Below are positions 54,304 through 62,166 of a DNA stretch of 64,000 nucleotides, piece after piece (the stretch's first letter is position 1; the number at the start of each line of letters is the position of its first letter). The position numbers were made by a program, and so were the translations under genes. Source of the stretch: Cellulomonas gilvus ATCC 13127. Lineage in GTDB: Bacteria > Actinomycetota > Actinomycetes > Actinomycetales > Cellulomonadaceae. The notes below the pieces were generated by a model, which saw only the letters and a list, made by a program, of their open reading frames with translations, had not been told where the DNA came from and searched no databases. The stretch is from NCBI RefSeq assembly GCF_000218545.1, contig NC_015671.1, positions 3,286,001 through 3,350,000 on the forward strand, in the 5' to 3' direction.

Positions 54304-55551
54304 ATGGACGACCCGGCCCAGCAGGCGTTGGCGGCGGCCTGGCGTGACTCGTGGTCGCGGGTCGTCGCGCTGCTCGTCGCGCAGTACCGGCGGCCCGACC
54401 TCGCCGAGGACGCGGCCGCGGACGCGTTCGAGGCGGCGGCGCGGACGTGGCCGAGCGCGGGCGTGCCCACCAACCCGGGCGCGTGGTTGCTCACCGCGGC
54501 GCGGCGGCGCGTGCTGGACCGGCTGCGCAGCGAGGTGGTGCACCGCCGCAAGGAGCCGCTCATGGCGGTCGACGACGAGATGCGCGCGCTGGCCGCCGCC
54601 GCGGTGGACCCGGGTGCGCACGTGGCCGACGAGCAGCTGCGGCTGGTGTTCGCGTGCGCGCACCCCGCGCTCACGCCCGACGACCGCGTCGCGCTCACGC
54701 TGCGGTTCGTCCTGGGGCTGTCCACGGCGGAGATCGCGCGCCTGCAGCTGGTCCAGGACACCGCGATGGCGGCACGGCTCACGCGGGCCAAGAAGCGGCT
54801 CGCATCCTCGGGCGTGCCGTTCCGCACCCCCGAGCCCGCCGAGCTGCCGGACCGCCTCGACGTCGTCGCGACCGTGGTGTACCTCGCGTTCACGTCGGCG
54901 TACCAGCCCGGCGCGTCGGGCCTGCACACCGACCTGGGTGACGACGCGATCCGGCTGGCGCGCACGCTCGACGCGCTCCTGCCGGGCCACGACGCGGTGC
55001 GTGCGCTGCTCGCGCTCATGCTGCTGCAGCACTCGCGCCGCGACGCACGCGTGGCCGACGACGGGACCCTGGTGCTGCTGCCCGACCAGGACCGCAGCCG
55101 CTGGCACCGCGACGAGATCGCGCAGGGCGTCGCGCTGCTCGCCACGCTGCCGGACCAGCCCGAGACGCGGCTGGGTGCCGAGTACCGCCTGCAGGCCCGG
55201 ATCGCTGCGGAGCACGCGACCGCCGCGACCTCGGCGGACACGCGCTGGACCGTGATCGCGGAGCACTACGCCACGCTCGAGCAGCTCACGGGCTCGCCCG
55301 TGGTGCGCCTCGCGCGGGCGGTCGCGGTCGCCGAGGTCGCGGGCCCCCGCGCAGGCCTCGAGCTGCTCGAGGGTCTCGAGGTCGGACTCCCCCGCCACCA
55401 CCGGCTCCCGGCCGTGCGGGCGGAGCTGCTCACGCGTGCGGGCCGGCCGGATGCCGCACGCGCCGCGTACGACCGCGCGATCGCGCTGACACCCAGCCCC
55501 GCGGAGGCCACGCTGCTGCGCGCGCGCCGCGCCGCGCTGCCGCTGACGTGA
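54304..55551 (+). CDS. ECF sigma factor with long TPR-like C-terminal domain (ECF42/DUF6596 type)
   Basis: This 415-residue protein has sigma region 2 (AAWRDSWSRVVALLVAQYRRPDLAEDAAADAFEAA in parts), region 4 (LTPDDRVALTLRFVLGLSTAEIARLQLV) and a 240-residue helical C-terminal domain (RLDVVATVVYLAFTSAYQPGASG, LLALMLLQHSRRDARVADDGTLVLL). This layout is typical of ECF42 sigma factors, which are controlled by their own C-terminal domain rather than an anti-sigma factor. The usual neighbour, a DGPF/YCII-domain gene, is not present here. GGAGAG precedes ATG 54304. Confidence 0.9.
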   Translation: MDDPAQQALAAAWRDSWSRVVALLVAQYRRPDLAEDAAADAFEAAARTWPSAGVPTNPGAWLLTAARRRVLDRLRSEVVHRRKEPLMAVDDEMRALAAAAVDPGAHVADEQLRLVFACAHPALTPDDRVALTLRFVLGLSTAEIARLQLVQDTAMAARLTRAKKRLASSGVPFRTPEPAELPDRLDVVATVVYLAFTSAYQPGASGLHTDLGDDAIRLARTLDALLPGHDAVRALLALMLLQHSRRDARVADDGTLVLLPDQDRSRWHRDEIAQGVALLATLPDQPETRLGAEYRLQARIAAEHATAATSADTRWTVIAEHYATLEQLTGSPVVRLARAVAVAEVAGPRAGLELLEGLEVGLPRHHRLPAVRAELLTRAGRPDAARAAYDRAIALTPSPAEATLLRARRAALPLT

Positions 55552-55554
55552 GGG

Positions 55555-56790
55555 CTACCCCGCCACGAGCAGCGCGAGCAGCGTCGCGTTGAGCCCGACG
55601 ACGAGCACGCACACGGTGACGAGCGCCGCATGCAGCCGGGCGCCCGTGCGCGCCTCGCCCATCACGTCCCGCGACCGCGTCAGCCGCACCAGCGGGATCA
55701 CGGCGAACGGGATCCCGAAGCTCAGCACCACCTGGCTCACCACGAGCGTCCACGTGGGGTCCGCACCCGCCGCGAGCAGCACCACCGCCGGGATGATCGT
55801 GACCACGCGGCGCACGAGCACCGGGATCCGCCGGTGGATCAGGCCCGCCATGATCGTCGCGCCCGCGTAGGCACCCACCGACGTCGACGCGAGGCCCGAC
55901 GCGAGCAGCCCGACGGCGAACGCGACGCCCACCACGGGGCCCAGCGCGGACGTGATCGCCGCGTGCGCGCCCTCGATCGAGTCCGTGCCGGGCACGCCCC
56001 GCAGGCCCGCGGCGGCCAGCAGCAGCAGGCCGATGTTGACGACACCGGCGACCACCAGCGCGATACCCACGTCCCATCGCGTCGCACGCAGCAGACGGTC
56101 CCGCCACGGTCCGGGCTCGGCGTGGCCGTGGCGGTCCCGCGCGAGTGCGGAGTGCACGTAGATCGCGTGCGGCATGACCGTGGCCCCGAGCATGGACGCC
56201 GCGAGCAGCACCGAGTCCGTGCCCTCGAACCGCGGGACCAGGCCCGCCGCCATGCCACCCGCATCCGGCGGGCTCACGACGAGCCCCGCGAGGAACCCGA
56301 GCGTGATGACCGCGAGCAGCGCCACGATCACGTGCTCGAACCGCCGCTGGCCGAACCGGTCCTGCGTGGCCAGCAGCGCGAGCGAGACCAGCCCGACGAC
56401 GACACCGCCCAGCCACAGCGGCAGACCGAACAGCAGGTGCAGCGCGATCGCCCCGCCGACCACCTCGGCCACGTCGGTCGCGGCCGCGACGAGCTCCGCC
56501 TGCGCCCAGTACCCGAGCCGCGGCCCGCGGCTCAGCCGCTCGCCCAGCACGTCCGGCAACGACCGGCCCGTGACCAGCCCGAGCTTGGCGGACTGGTACT
56601 GGACCAGCACCGCCATCACGTTCGCGGCGACCAGCACCCAGAGCAGCAGGTAGCCGTACCGCGCCCCGGCCGTCAGGTTGGCCGCGACGTTGCCGGGGTC
56701 CACGTACGCGATGGCCGCGACGAAGGCCGGCCCGAGCAGCATCGCCCGGCCCGGGACGGACCTGACCGTGACGTCGCGCACCTGCGTCAC
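55555..56790 (-). CDS. mntH: NRAMP-family Mn(II)/Fe(II) transporter
   Basis: This 411-residue protein has eleven hydrophobic helices with the metal-site motifs DPGN (AIAYVDPGNVAAN, helix 1) and MPHAIYVHSAL (helix 6), the invariant residues for Mn(II) coordination. It imports manganese with protons. GTG 56790 is preferred, preceded by GGGGTGGGGC; nearby GTG codons at 56781 and 56772 are possible. A palindrome at 56810-56827 overlaps its probable -10 element TAGAGT, fitting repression by an MntR/DtxR-type regulator. It converges on the ECF42 gene with only three bases between. Confidence 0.93.
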   Translation of the reverse strand: MTQVRDVTVRSVPGRAMLLGPAFVAAIAYVDPGNVAANLTAGARYGYLLLWVLVAANVMAVLVQYQSAKLGLVTGRSLPDVLGERLSRGPRLGYWAQAELVAAATDVAEVVGGAIALHLLFGLPLWLGGVVVGLVSLALLATQDRFGQRRFEHVIVALLAVITLGFLAGLVVSPPDAGGMAAGLVPRFEGTDSVLLAASMLGATVMPHAIYVHSALARDRHGHAEPGPWRDRLLRATRWDVGIALVVAGVVNIGLLLLAAAGLRGVPGTDSIEGAHAAITSALGPVVGVAFAVGLLASGLASTSVGAYAGATIMAGLIHRRIPVLVRRVVTIIPAVVLLAAGADPTWTLVVSQVVLSFGIPFAVIPLVRLTRSRDVMGEARTGARLHAALVTVCVLVVGLNATLLALLVAG

Positions 56791-56809
56791 ACGCCCCACC
56801 CCACTCCAA

Positions 56810-56827
56810 AGTTCGGCTCTCCGAACT
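56810..56827. promoter_or_regulatory. Palindromic operator candidate for mntH
   Basis: AGTTCGG (56810-56816) and CCGAACT (56821-56827) are exact reverse complements around CTCT. On the minus strand TAGAGT (56830-56825) is a plausible -10 element that overlaps the palindrome, so a bound regulator would cover the promoter. A DtxR/MntR-type protein is the likely ligand; this is inference from gene context. Confidence 0.6.
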
Positions 56828-56869
56828 CTACGCCACCCCGTCCCCGCGACCTGGCGGACACCACCACCC

Positions 56870-57030
56870 GCGAACTGGCGGATAGGTACCAGTTCGGCGG
56901 GGTGGGGAGGCGAGCCGGGCACGCCCCACCGCGAGCTGGCGGATAGGTACCAGGTCGGCGGGGTGGGAGGGGAGCCGGGCGCCCGGTCACCCGCGAACTG
57001 GCGGATAGGTACCAGTTCGGCGGGGTGGGG
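56870..57030. repeat. Tandem array of three palindrome-bearing repeats, about 61 bp apart
   Basis: Copies begin at 56870, 56931 and 56993 and share about 37 bases. Copies 1 and 3 contain GAACTGG and CCAGTTC as a 7-bp inverted repeat around CGGATAGGTA, then GGCGGGGTGGG. Copy 2 has one change in each arm. A degenerate half copy (CGACCTGGCGGACACC) lies at 56846-56861. The array fills the gap between the mntH promoter and the end of the YgjV-GNAT gene. Confidence 0.85.
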
Positions 57031-57085
57031 GTCAGGGGGTGGGAGGGAGGGGGTGGGTCCAGGGGGTGGAGGGGGTGGCGGGGGC
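57021..57085 (+). other. G-rich tract with G-quadruplex potential
   Basis: The plus strand carries more than four runs of three to five G separated by one to three bases, such as GGGTGGGAGGGAGGGGGTGGG in two overlapping parts. It spans the stop codon and last codons of the YgjV-GNAT gene, where the template strand is the G-rich one and the protein ends in a Pro/Thr-rich tail. Confidence 0.6.
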
Positions 57086-57664
57086 GACGAAGCCGACGCG
57101 GCGGAAGTAGTCCTGGTTGGCCGGCACGGGCTCGACGACGAGCCGCTCGAACCCGCGCTCGCGGAACACGCCCGAGCGCCGGTAGACGAACTCGCCGGGC
57201 GTGAAGTCGCGGAACCGCGGCGTGACGTAGTCGAGCTGCACGCGTCCCGTGCCGGCGCCCTCGTCGTGCACCTGGACCACGCCGACCGTCTCGTCGCCGC
57301 GGACCACCAGGAACGCGACCGAACCGCTGCGCGGCCCGGCGTAGCCCGGGGCGAACCGCGCGATGTCGGCGGCGTGCACGTCGAGCACGCGGGCCAGGTA
57401 CGCGTCGTCCGGGCGGACCTCGACCACCTCGTACGCGGCCTCGTCGTGCCGCTCGCGCAGCAGCCGGGCGAGCCAGTACACGTCGATGATCGCGATCGCG
57501 CCGTTCATGGCGGCGAACGGCCACACGCCGATCGCGATGTTGTAGCCCGTGGCGATCACGGCACCCACCAGGTTGAGCACCCGGAAGCGGAGCACGCGGG
57601 CCTGCATGAGCGAGACGACGACCAGCACGGAGCCGATCCAGCCGATGACCTCGAGCCAGTTCAT
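57032..57664 (-). CDS. YgjV-like membrane domain fused to GNAT-like domain
   Basis: This 210-residue protein has an N-terminal membrane domain of three helices (NWLEVIGWIGSVLVVVSLMQ, LNLVGAVIATGYNIAIGVWP and AAMNGAIAIIDVYWLARLL) of the YgjV (Imp-YgjV) type. After it comes a soluble domain (about 90-200) resembling a GNAT fold: FLVVRGDETVGVVQVHDEG, then FRERGFERLVVEPVP. Acetyl-CoA loop residues are not obvious, so activity is uncertain. The last ten residues are Pro/Thr-rich and coded by the G-rich tract. The start is ATG 57664. Confidence 0.8.
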   Translation of the reverse strand: MNWLEVIGWIGSVLVVVSLMQARVLRFRVLNLVGAVIATGYNIAIGVWPFAAMNGAIAIIDVYWLARLLRERHDEAAYEVVEVRPDDAYLARVLDVHAADIARFAPGYAGPRSGSVAFLVVRGDETVGVVQVHDEGAGTGRVQLDYVTPRFRDFTPGEFVYRRSGVFRERGFERLVVEPVPANQDYFRRVGFVAPATPSTPWTHPLPPTP

Positions 57665-57743
57665 GGCCCCGAGGCTAAGCCCCACCGCGCGCGGCGCCGG
57701 AAATCGGTGGCGCCGGCCGCGCGACCGCCGGAGGGTGGCACGC

Positions 57744-58877
57744 ATGACGACGGTCCGGCGGGTCCTGCCCACGGCCACGGCGACGGAGCCGGCGGCCGCC
57801 CTCCTGCGCGGCTACGTGGACGCGCACAACGAGATCTCGCTGCACACGTGGGGGGACGACGACTACGTCCGCACGCCCCAGGAGGTGCACGGGGCCACGC
57901 GCGACGACGCGTACGAGAAGGTGGTGCGCCTGGTCGCGCTCGACGACGACGCGCCCGACGAGCCGGAGCCCGACGCGGTGCACGGCCTCGGGATCGTCGT
58001 GCTGCCGATGCAGGACAACACGGCGTGGGCGTACGTGGGCGCCGAGGTCCGGCCCGGACGTCGCGGACGCGGCGTGGGCACCGCGCTGTACGGCGCGGCG
58101 CTCGAGATCGCGCGGGCGCACGGGCGCACCACGCTCATGGCGGAGACCGACCACGCGGCCGAGCCCGCGCCCGGCGCGGCGTCGCTGGCCGCACCGACCG
58201 GCTCGGGCCGCGTGCCCGCGGACGACGCGGGTGCGCGGTTCCTGACCGCACGGGGCTGGCAGCTCGAGCAGGTCGCGCGTCGGTCGATCGTCCGGCTGCC
58301 GCTCGACGCCGACGAGGTCGAGCGGGCGCGCGCCGAGTCCGCCGCGATCGCGGGCCCCGAGTACCGGACCGTCGGCTGGGAGGGGCCCGTGCCGCCGCGG
58401 TGGCGTGCGGGCATGGCCGCGCTGTTCACGGTCATGAGCGACGGGGTCCCGCTCGCGGGGCTCGAGTACGAGCAGGAGCGGTGGGACGACGAGCGCGTCC
58501 GCCTGCGCGACGACGAGCACGCGCGCCGCGGCATCGTCGACTGGACCACGGCGGTCGAGCACGTGCCGTCGGGCACGCTCGTCGGCTACACGGTGCTGCA
58601 GGCGATCCCCCCGGCGGTCCACTACGTGCACCAGGAGGACACGCTCGTGGTGCCCGGGCACCGGGGGCGCCGGCTCGGCATGCTGCTCAAGGCGACCAAC
58701 CTGCAGCGTCTCGCGGCGGCCCGTCCGCAGACGCGACGCGTGGGCACGTGGAACGCCGAGGAGAACGACCACATGCTCGCGATCAACATCGCGCTCGGCT
58801 TCCGCCCCGCGGGGTGCTCGGGCGAGTGGCAGCTCCGGCTCGGCGACGCCGCACCCGGGGACGTCGCCCGGCCGTGA
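57744..58877 (+). CDS. Tandem GNAT-family acetyltransferase
   Basis: This 377-residue protein has two GNAT-like halves. The first has an acetyl-CoA loop VRPGRRGRGVGTALYGAALE near residue 107. The second, from about 220, has VVPGHRGRRLGMLLKATNLQRL near 300, followed by TWNAEENDHMLAINIALGFRPAG, the final strand and helix. Two-domain GNATs of this size occur widely in actinobacteria, for example mycothiol synthase, but residues specific to MshD are not evident, so the substrate is open. GGAGGGTGG precedes ATG 57744. Confidence 0.87.
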   Translation: MTTVRRVLPTATATEPAAALLRGYVDAHNEISLHTWGDDDYVRTPQEVHGATRDDAYEKVVRLVALDDDAPDEPEPDAVHGLGIVVLPMQDNTAWAYVGAEVRPGRRGRGVGTALYGAALEIARAHGRTTLMAETDHAAEPAPGAASLAAPTGSGRVPADDAGARFLTARGWQLEQVARRSIVRLPLDADEVERARAESAAIAGPEYRTVGWEGPVPPRWRAGMAALFTVMSDGVPLAGLEYEQERWDDERVRLRDDEHARRGIVDWTTAVEHVPSGTLVGYTVLQAIPPAVHYVHQEDTLVVPGHRGRRLGMLLKATNLQRLAAARPQTRRVGTWNAEENDHMLAINIALGFRPAGCSGEWQLRLGDAAPGDVARP

Positions 58878-58882
58878 GCAGA

Positions 58883-58912
58883 CCCGGCAGCCGGCTGATG
58901 CGGGCTGCCGGG
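58883..58912. terminator. Bidirectional hairpin terminator
   Basis: CCCGGCAGCC (58883-58892) and GGCTGCCGGG (58903-58912) are exact reverse complements with a ten-base loop, five bases after the stop of the GNAT gene and before the convergent PadR gene. Confidence 0.75.
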
Positions 58913-58968
58913 CCTCGCTGCGAGCGCGCGGCGCGGCGGCCGCCGCAGCGGCCGGTCGGTGCCGACGG

Positions 58969-59769
58969 TCAGGCGTCGACGGGCCCGGTGGGCTCGGCAG
59001 GCGTCGCCGGTGCCGTGGTCGGCGGGGCATCCGTCGGCTCGTCGGCCAGCAGGCGGTACAGCGCCCGCCGCGTGGCGTCGATGGACGCCGCCGCGCTCGC
59101 GACCTGCTCGGGCGTGCCGGTGCGCGCGACCTGCTCGGCCGCGCCCGCGAGCGCGTGCAGCGCCGAGCGCAGCACGTGCGCGGGGTGCTCGGACCGCTCG
59201 TTGGCGGCCTGCCACGGGTCGCCGAGCTCGTCGGCGCGTTCGGTCACGTACGTGCGGCCCGCCTCGGTCAGGGTCGCGAGCTTGCGGCCCGACGCGCGCT
59301 CGATCGTGACCAGGCCCTCGTCCTCGAGCATCGCGAGCGCGGGGTAGATCGCGCCCGGGCTCGGGCGCCACCGCCCCTGCGTGCGCTGGTCGATCTCCTG
59401 GATCAGCTGGTAGCCGTGCATCGGCTGCTCGGCGAGCAGCAGCAGGACCGCGGCCCGGATGTCCCCGCGGCCGGCGCGACGGCCGCGGTGCCCGCGCCCG
59501 CCCGGGCCCGGGCCGTGCGGTCCGCCGGGGCCGAAGAACCGGCCCCCGCGCGGGTCGTCGTCCGGGCCGAACCCGGGACCGCCGGGCCCGCCGAAGCCGG
59601 GACCGAAGCCCGGGCCGCGTCGGCCCCGGGAGGGGCCCCAGGTCGGGTCGGCGGCGAACGGACCGTCCGGGCGCCGACGGCGCTCGTCACGGTCACGGGG
59701 GAAGAAGGTGTCGGTGGGGTCGGGGCGCTGGTCGCGCCGCTCGAACCCCGCGTCGTGGTGGTGTCGCAT
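58969..59769 (-). CDS. PadR-family transcriptional regulator with long Gly/Pro-rich N-terminus
   Basis: This 266-residue protein has about 100 N-terminal residues rich in Gly, Pro and Arg (GPGFGPGFGGPGGPGFGP), a usual feature of large actinobacterial PadR proteins. It then has a PadR winged helix: DIRAAVLLLLAEQPMHGYQLIQEI, WRPSPGAIYPALAMLEDEGLV, and the wing RKLATLTEAGRTYV. A helical dimer region ends in a Pro/Thr/Ala tail. ATG 59769 is preceded by GAGGAG. The operator-like palindrome at 59817-59837 lies between its -35 and -10 elements, so it probably represses itself. Confidence 0.88.
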   Translation of the reverse strand: MRHHHDAGFERRDQRPDPTDTFFPRDRDERRRRPDGPFAADPTWGPSRGRRGPGFGPGFGGPGGPGFGPDDDPRGGRFFGPGGPHGPGPGGRGHRGRRAGRGDIRAAVLLLLAEQPMHGYQLIQEIDQRTQGRWRPSPGAIYPALAMLEDEGLVTIERASGRKLATLTEAGRTYVTERADELGDPWQAANERSEHPAHVLRSALHALAGAAEQVARTGTPEQVASAAASIDATRRALYRLLADEPTDAPPTTAPATPAEPTGPVDA

Positions 59770-59816
59770 GAGGTTCTCCTCAGGTCAGGGGCCACCGGAT
59801 GTCGGCGACACGGTCA

Positions 59817-59837
59817 CGATATATCGTTGATACATCG
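59817..59837. promoter_or_regulatory. PadR-type operator within the padR promoter
   Basis: CGATATATC (59817-59825) and GATACATCG (59829-59837) form a 9-bp inverted repeat with one mismatch around GTT, an AT-rich sequence that stands out here. On the minus strand TTGTCA (59844-59839) and TATCGT (59821-59816) make a -35/-10 pair with a 17-base spacer, and the repeat fills that spacer. The palindrome also lies 50 bases before the divergent small membrane protein gene. Confidence 0.75.
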
Positions 59838-59886
59838 CTGACAACCCCGATGGGCATCCGCGTACAGTCCGGACCCGGAGGTGGCC

Positions 59887-60147
59887 ATGCCCGTGGTGCT
59901 CGCGGCAGTCGGCGGCGTGATCGTCGGGCTGTTCGTCGCGCACGTGCGCCGGACCGGCCGGACGCCCCTGATCGTCCTGGTCGGTGCCGCGCTCACGCTC
60001 GCGTTCGTCGCGACCGCCTACCTCGCGTGGTCGTCGGCCGCGGGCCGGCTCCCCTGGATCGCGTTCCTGGTGGCCTACGTCGTCACGTACGCCGTCTCGC
60101 CGCTCGAGCCGCGACGGAGCCCGGACGGCCGCGCACCGACGTCCTGA
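59887..60147 (+). CDS. Small three-helix membrane protein
   Basis: This 86-residue protein has hydrophobic segments at about 2-19 (PVVLAAVGGVIVGLFVAHV), 27-47 (PLIVLVGAALTLAFVATAYL) and 53-70 (LPWIAFLVAYVVTYAVS), with a short polar tail. ATG 59887 is chosen because GGAGG lies five bases before it; a GTG two codons earlier would overlap that site. It is divergent from padR across the operator, so the regulator may control it. Family not recognised. Confidence 0.65.
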   Translation: MPVVLAAVGGVIVGLFVAHVRRTGRTPLIVLVGAALTLAFVATAYLAWSSAAGRLPWIAFLVAYVVTYAVSPLEPRRSPDGRAPTS

Positions 60148-60196
60148 GCGTCACCACCCGCGCCCGCCCGGACGCACCCGGTGGGGCCGCGCCCGC

Positions 60197-60967
60197 CTAC
60201 CGGCCGCCGACGACCGCGGGCGGCGCGCCCGCGGCCTGCCACCAGCCCGACCAGCGCTGCATGACCTGCTCGAACGTCTCGTCGTCGATCCCGTAGACCG
60301 ACAGCACCGCGTCCACGGTGCCGTGCGGCGGGTGGCTGCCAGCGGGCCGTTCGCGGATCACCAGCAGCGACTCGGTGATGCCGTGCAGCTGGAGCCCCAG
60401 CTGGTGCTCGGTCTTGTACAGCACCGTCCCGCCCAGCAGCGTGCCGTCCGGGCGTCGCGCCTGCAGGTGCCCGCCCACCGGCACACCACGCACGCCGTGC
60501 AGCCCGGCCCGGTCGAGCAGGCGGTCATGACGGTCGCCCGCGTCCAGCCCGTCGGCGGACAGCGTGCGCCGCTCCTGGCCCGGGTGCACGCGCAGCGCGA
60601 ACCGCAGCTGGTGCGCATCGGCGAGCCAGCGCTCGTCGCGCTCGTCGAGCACGCCGTCGTAGTCGTCGGAGTACCGGTCGTGGCTCGGCCGCGTGACGGT
60701 CAGGCGCGTGGTGTGCGGCTCGTGCGCCGAGCTCGCGACCGTGACCGCGTCGTGGTTCGGCCACGTCAGCGTGCGCACCGCGCGGTCGCCCTCGAGGTCG
60801 CGCGTCTCGACCGCCGAGGTGACCAGCGCACGGATCTCGTCCTCGAGCCCGGCGTGCTCCCACGCGTGCCAGCGGCGGACCAGGGCCGGGTCGCGCAGGT
60901 GCGCCCACACGGTCGCGGGATCGGCGGGGATCTCGAGCGACACGATCTCGCGGCGTTCCAGGGACAT
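60197..60967 (-). CDS. SRPBCC-family protein
   Basis: This 256-residue protein begins like a START/SRPBCC fold: REIVSLEIPADPATVWAHLRDPALVRRWHAWEH in parts, then AVRTLTWPNHDAVTV and TTRLTVTRPSHD. Residues after about 150 form a second part (GLHGVRGVPVGGHLQARRPDGTLLGG, TVLYKTEHQLGLQLHGI), which fits an additional alpha/beta sub-domain seen in some actinobacterial SRPBCC proteins. No catalytic residues are evident and the ligand is unknown. It is a single gene. Confidence 0.8.
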   Translation of the reverse strand: MSLERREIVSLEIPADPATVWAHLRDPALVRRWHAWEHAGLEDEIRALVTSAVETRDLEGDRAVRTLTWPNHDAVTVASSAHEPHTTRLTVTRPSHDRYSDDYDGVLDERDERWLADAHQLRFALRVHPGQERRTLSADGLDAGDRHDRLLDRAGLHGVRGVPVGGHLQARRPDGTLLGGTVLYKTEHQLGLQLHGITESLLVIRERPAGSHPPHGTVDAVLSVYGIDDETFEQVMQRWSGWWQAAGAPPAVVGGR

Positions 60968-61074
60968 CGCGCATCACCTCTGACCGTCGACGTCGACGGA
61001 CGAGCTCCGTCCCGTTCGACGCTAGCCCGGGCCTCCGCGCGCCGCACGTCGGTCCGGCGGCGCCGGGCCGCACG

Positions 61075-62166
61075 TCACGCGGCGGGCAGCACCACCACGG
61101 CGTCCGGAGTCACGCCGAGCGTCACCGCCGTGCCGGGCGCGGGCAGCACCGCACCGGCCACACCGGACGCGCTCGCGGTGACCTCGCCGAGCCCGGGCAC
61201 CACGACGCTCAGGGTCGGCCGCCCGCGGCGCGTGTGGACCGCCAGCACGGTCCCGACGAGGCCGCGCTCGTCGTCCGCGGTCACGACGAGCGCCCCGGGC
61301 GCGAGCGCGAGCTGCGCACCGCCCGCGGCGGGCCCGGCCGCGTCCCGCAGCGGCGCGGGTGCGTCGCGCACCGCGACGAACGCCTCGTACCCCAGGAACC
61401 GTGCCACCTGCTCGTCGGCCGGGGCCCGCCACAGCGCGCCGGGCGCGTCGACCTGCAGGAGGCGCCCCGCGGCCATCACCGCGACGCGGTCGGCCACCGT
61501 GAACGCCTCGTCCTGGTCGTGCGTGACGAACAGGGCAGTGGTGCCCGTGGCCAGCAGAGCCGCACGCAGGTCCAGCGCGAGCCGTTCGCGCAGCGACCGG
61601 TCGAGCGCCGACAGCGGCTCGTCCAGCAGGAGCAGCCGCGGCCCCGGGGCCAGCGCACGTGCGAGCGCGACGCGCTGGCGCTCACCGCCCGAGAGCGTCG
61701 CGACGGCGCGCGGACCCGCGCCCGGCAGGCCGACGAGCTCGAGCAGGTGCGTGACGCGCTGCGCGACCGCGGCGCGCGGCCGGCCAGCGAGCCCGTAGGC
61801 GATGTTGCCCGCGACGTCGCGGTGCCCGAACAGCTGCCCGTCCTGGAACATGAGCCCGAAGTCGCGGCGGTGCACGGGCACGTCGGTCACGGGCTCGCCC
61901 GCCCACGTCACGGCGCCCGCGGCGAGCGGCTCGAGGCCGGCGACCGCACGCAGCAGCGACGACTTTCCGCACCCCGAGGGACCCAGCAGCGCGAGCACCT
62001 CACCACGTGCGACGTCGAGGCTCACGCCGTCGACCGCCGTCGTCCCGGTCCGCCCCCGCCGCGCGGCGGGGTACCGCACGACCGCGTCCCGCACCCCGAG
62101 GCCGTCGCGGGCCGGCGCGCCCGCGCGGCGGGGCCCGGTCAGGGAGGTCACCGTCGGATCCGTCAC
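61075..62166 (-). CDS. ABC importer ATPase (thiamine/iron type)
   Basis: This 363-residue ATPase has Walker A LLGPSGCGKSSLL near residue 61, Q-loop FQDGQLFGHRDV, signature LSGGERQRVALARAL and Walker B LLLLDEPLSALD, followed by a regulatory TOBE-like beta domain of about 100 residues (VVTADDERGLVGTVLAVHTRRG). The motif set matches ThiQ/FbpC-type importers. Its GTG overlaps the permease stop (GTGA). With the two-domain permease and the binding protein cut by the window edge, it forms an importer for thiamine or ferric iron. Confidence 0.88.
   Translation of the reverse strand: MTDPTVTSLTGPRRAGAPARDGLGVRDAVVRYPAARRGRTGTTAVDGVSLDVARGEVLALLGPSGCGKSSLLRAVAGLEPLAAGAVTWAGEPVTDVPVHRRDFGLMFQDGQLFGHRDVAGNIAYGLAGRPRAAVAQRVTHLLELVGLPGAGPRAVATLSGGERQRVALARALAPGPRLLLLDEPLSALDRSLRERLALDLRAALLATGTTALFVTHDQDEAFTVADRVAVMAAGRLLQVDAPGALWRAPADEQVARFLGYEAFVAVRDAPAPLRDAAGPAAGGAQLALAPGALVVTADDERGLVGTVLAVHTRRGRPTLSVVVPGLGEVTASASGVAGAVLPAPGTAVTLGVTPDAVVVLPAA

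Noticed and set aside
51882-55241. A minus-strand open frame of 1119 codons across the MFS and sigma factor genes
   Set aside because: It is antisense to four supported genes and to a terminator, and has no family features.
56870-57030. A CRISPR array
   Set aside because: There are only three copies, the inter-copy sequence is itself partly conserved and GC-rich, and no cas gene is near; it is a palindromic tandem repeat instead.
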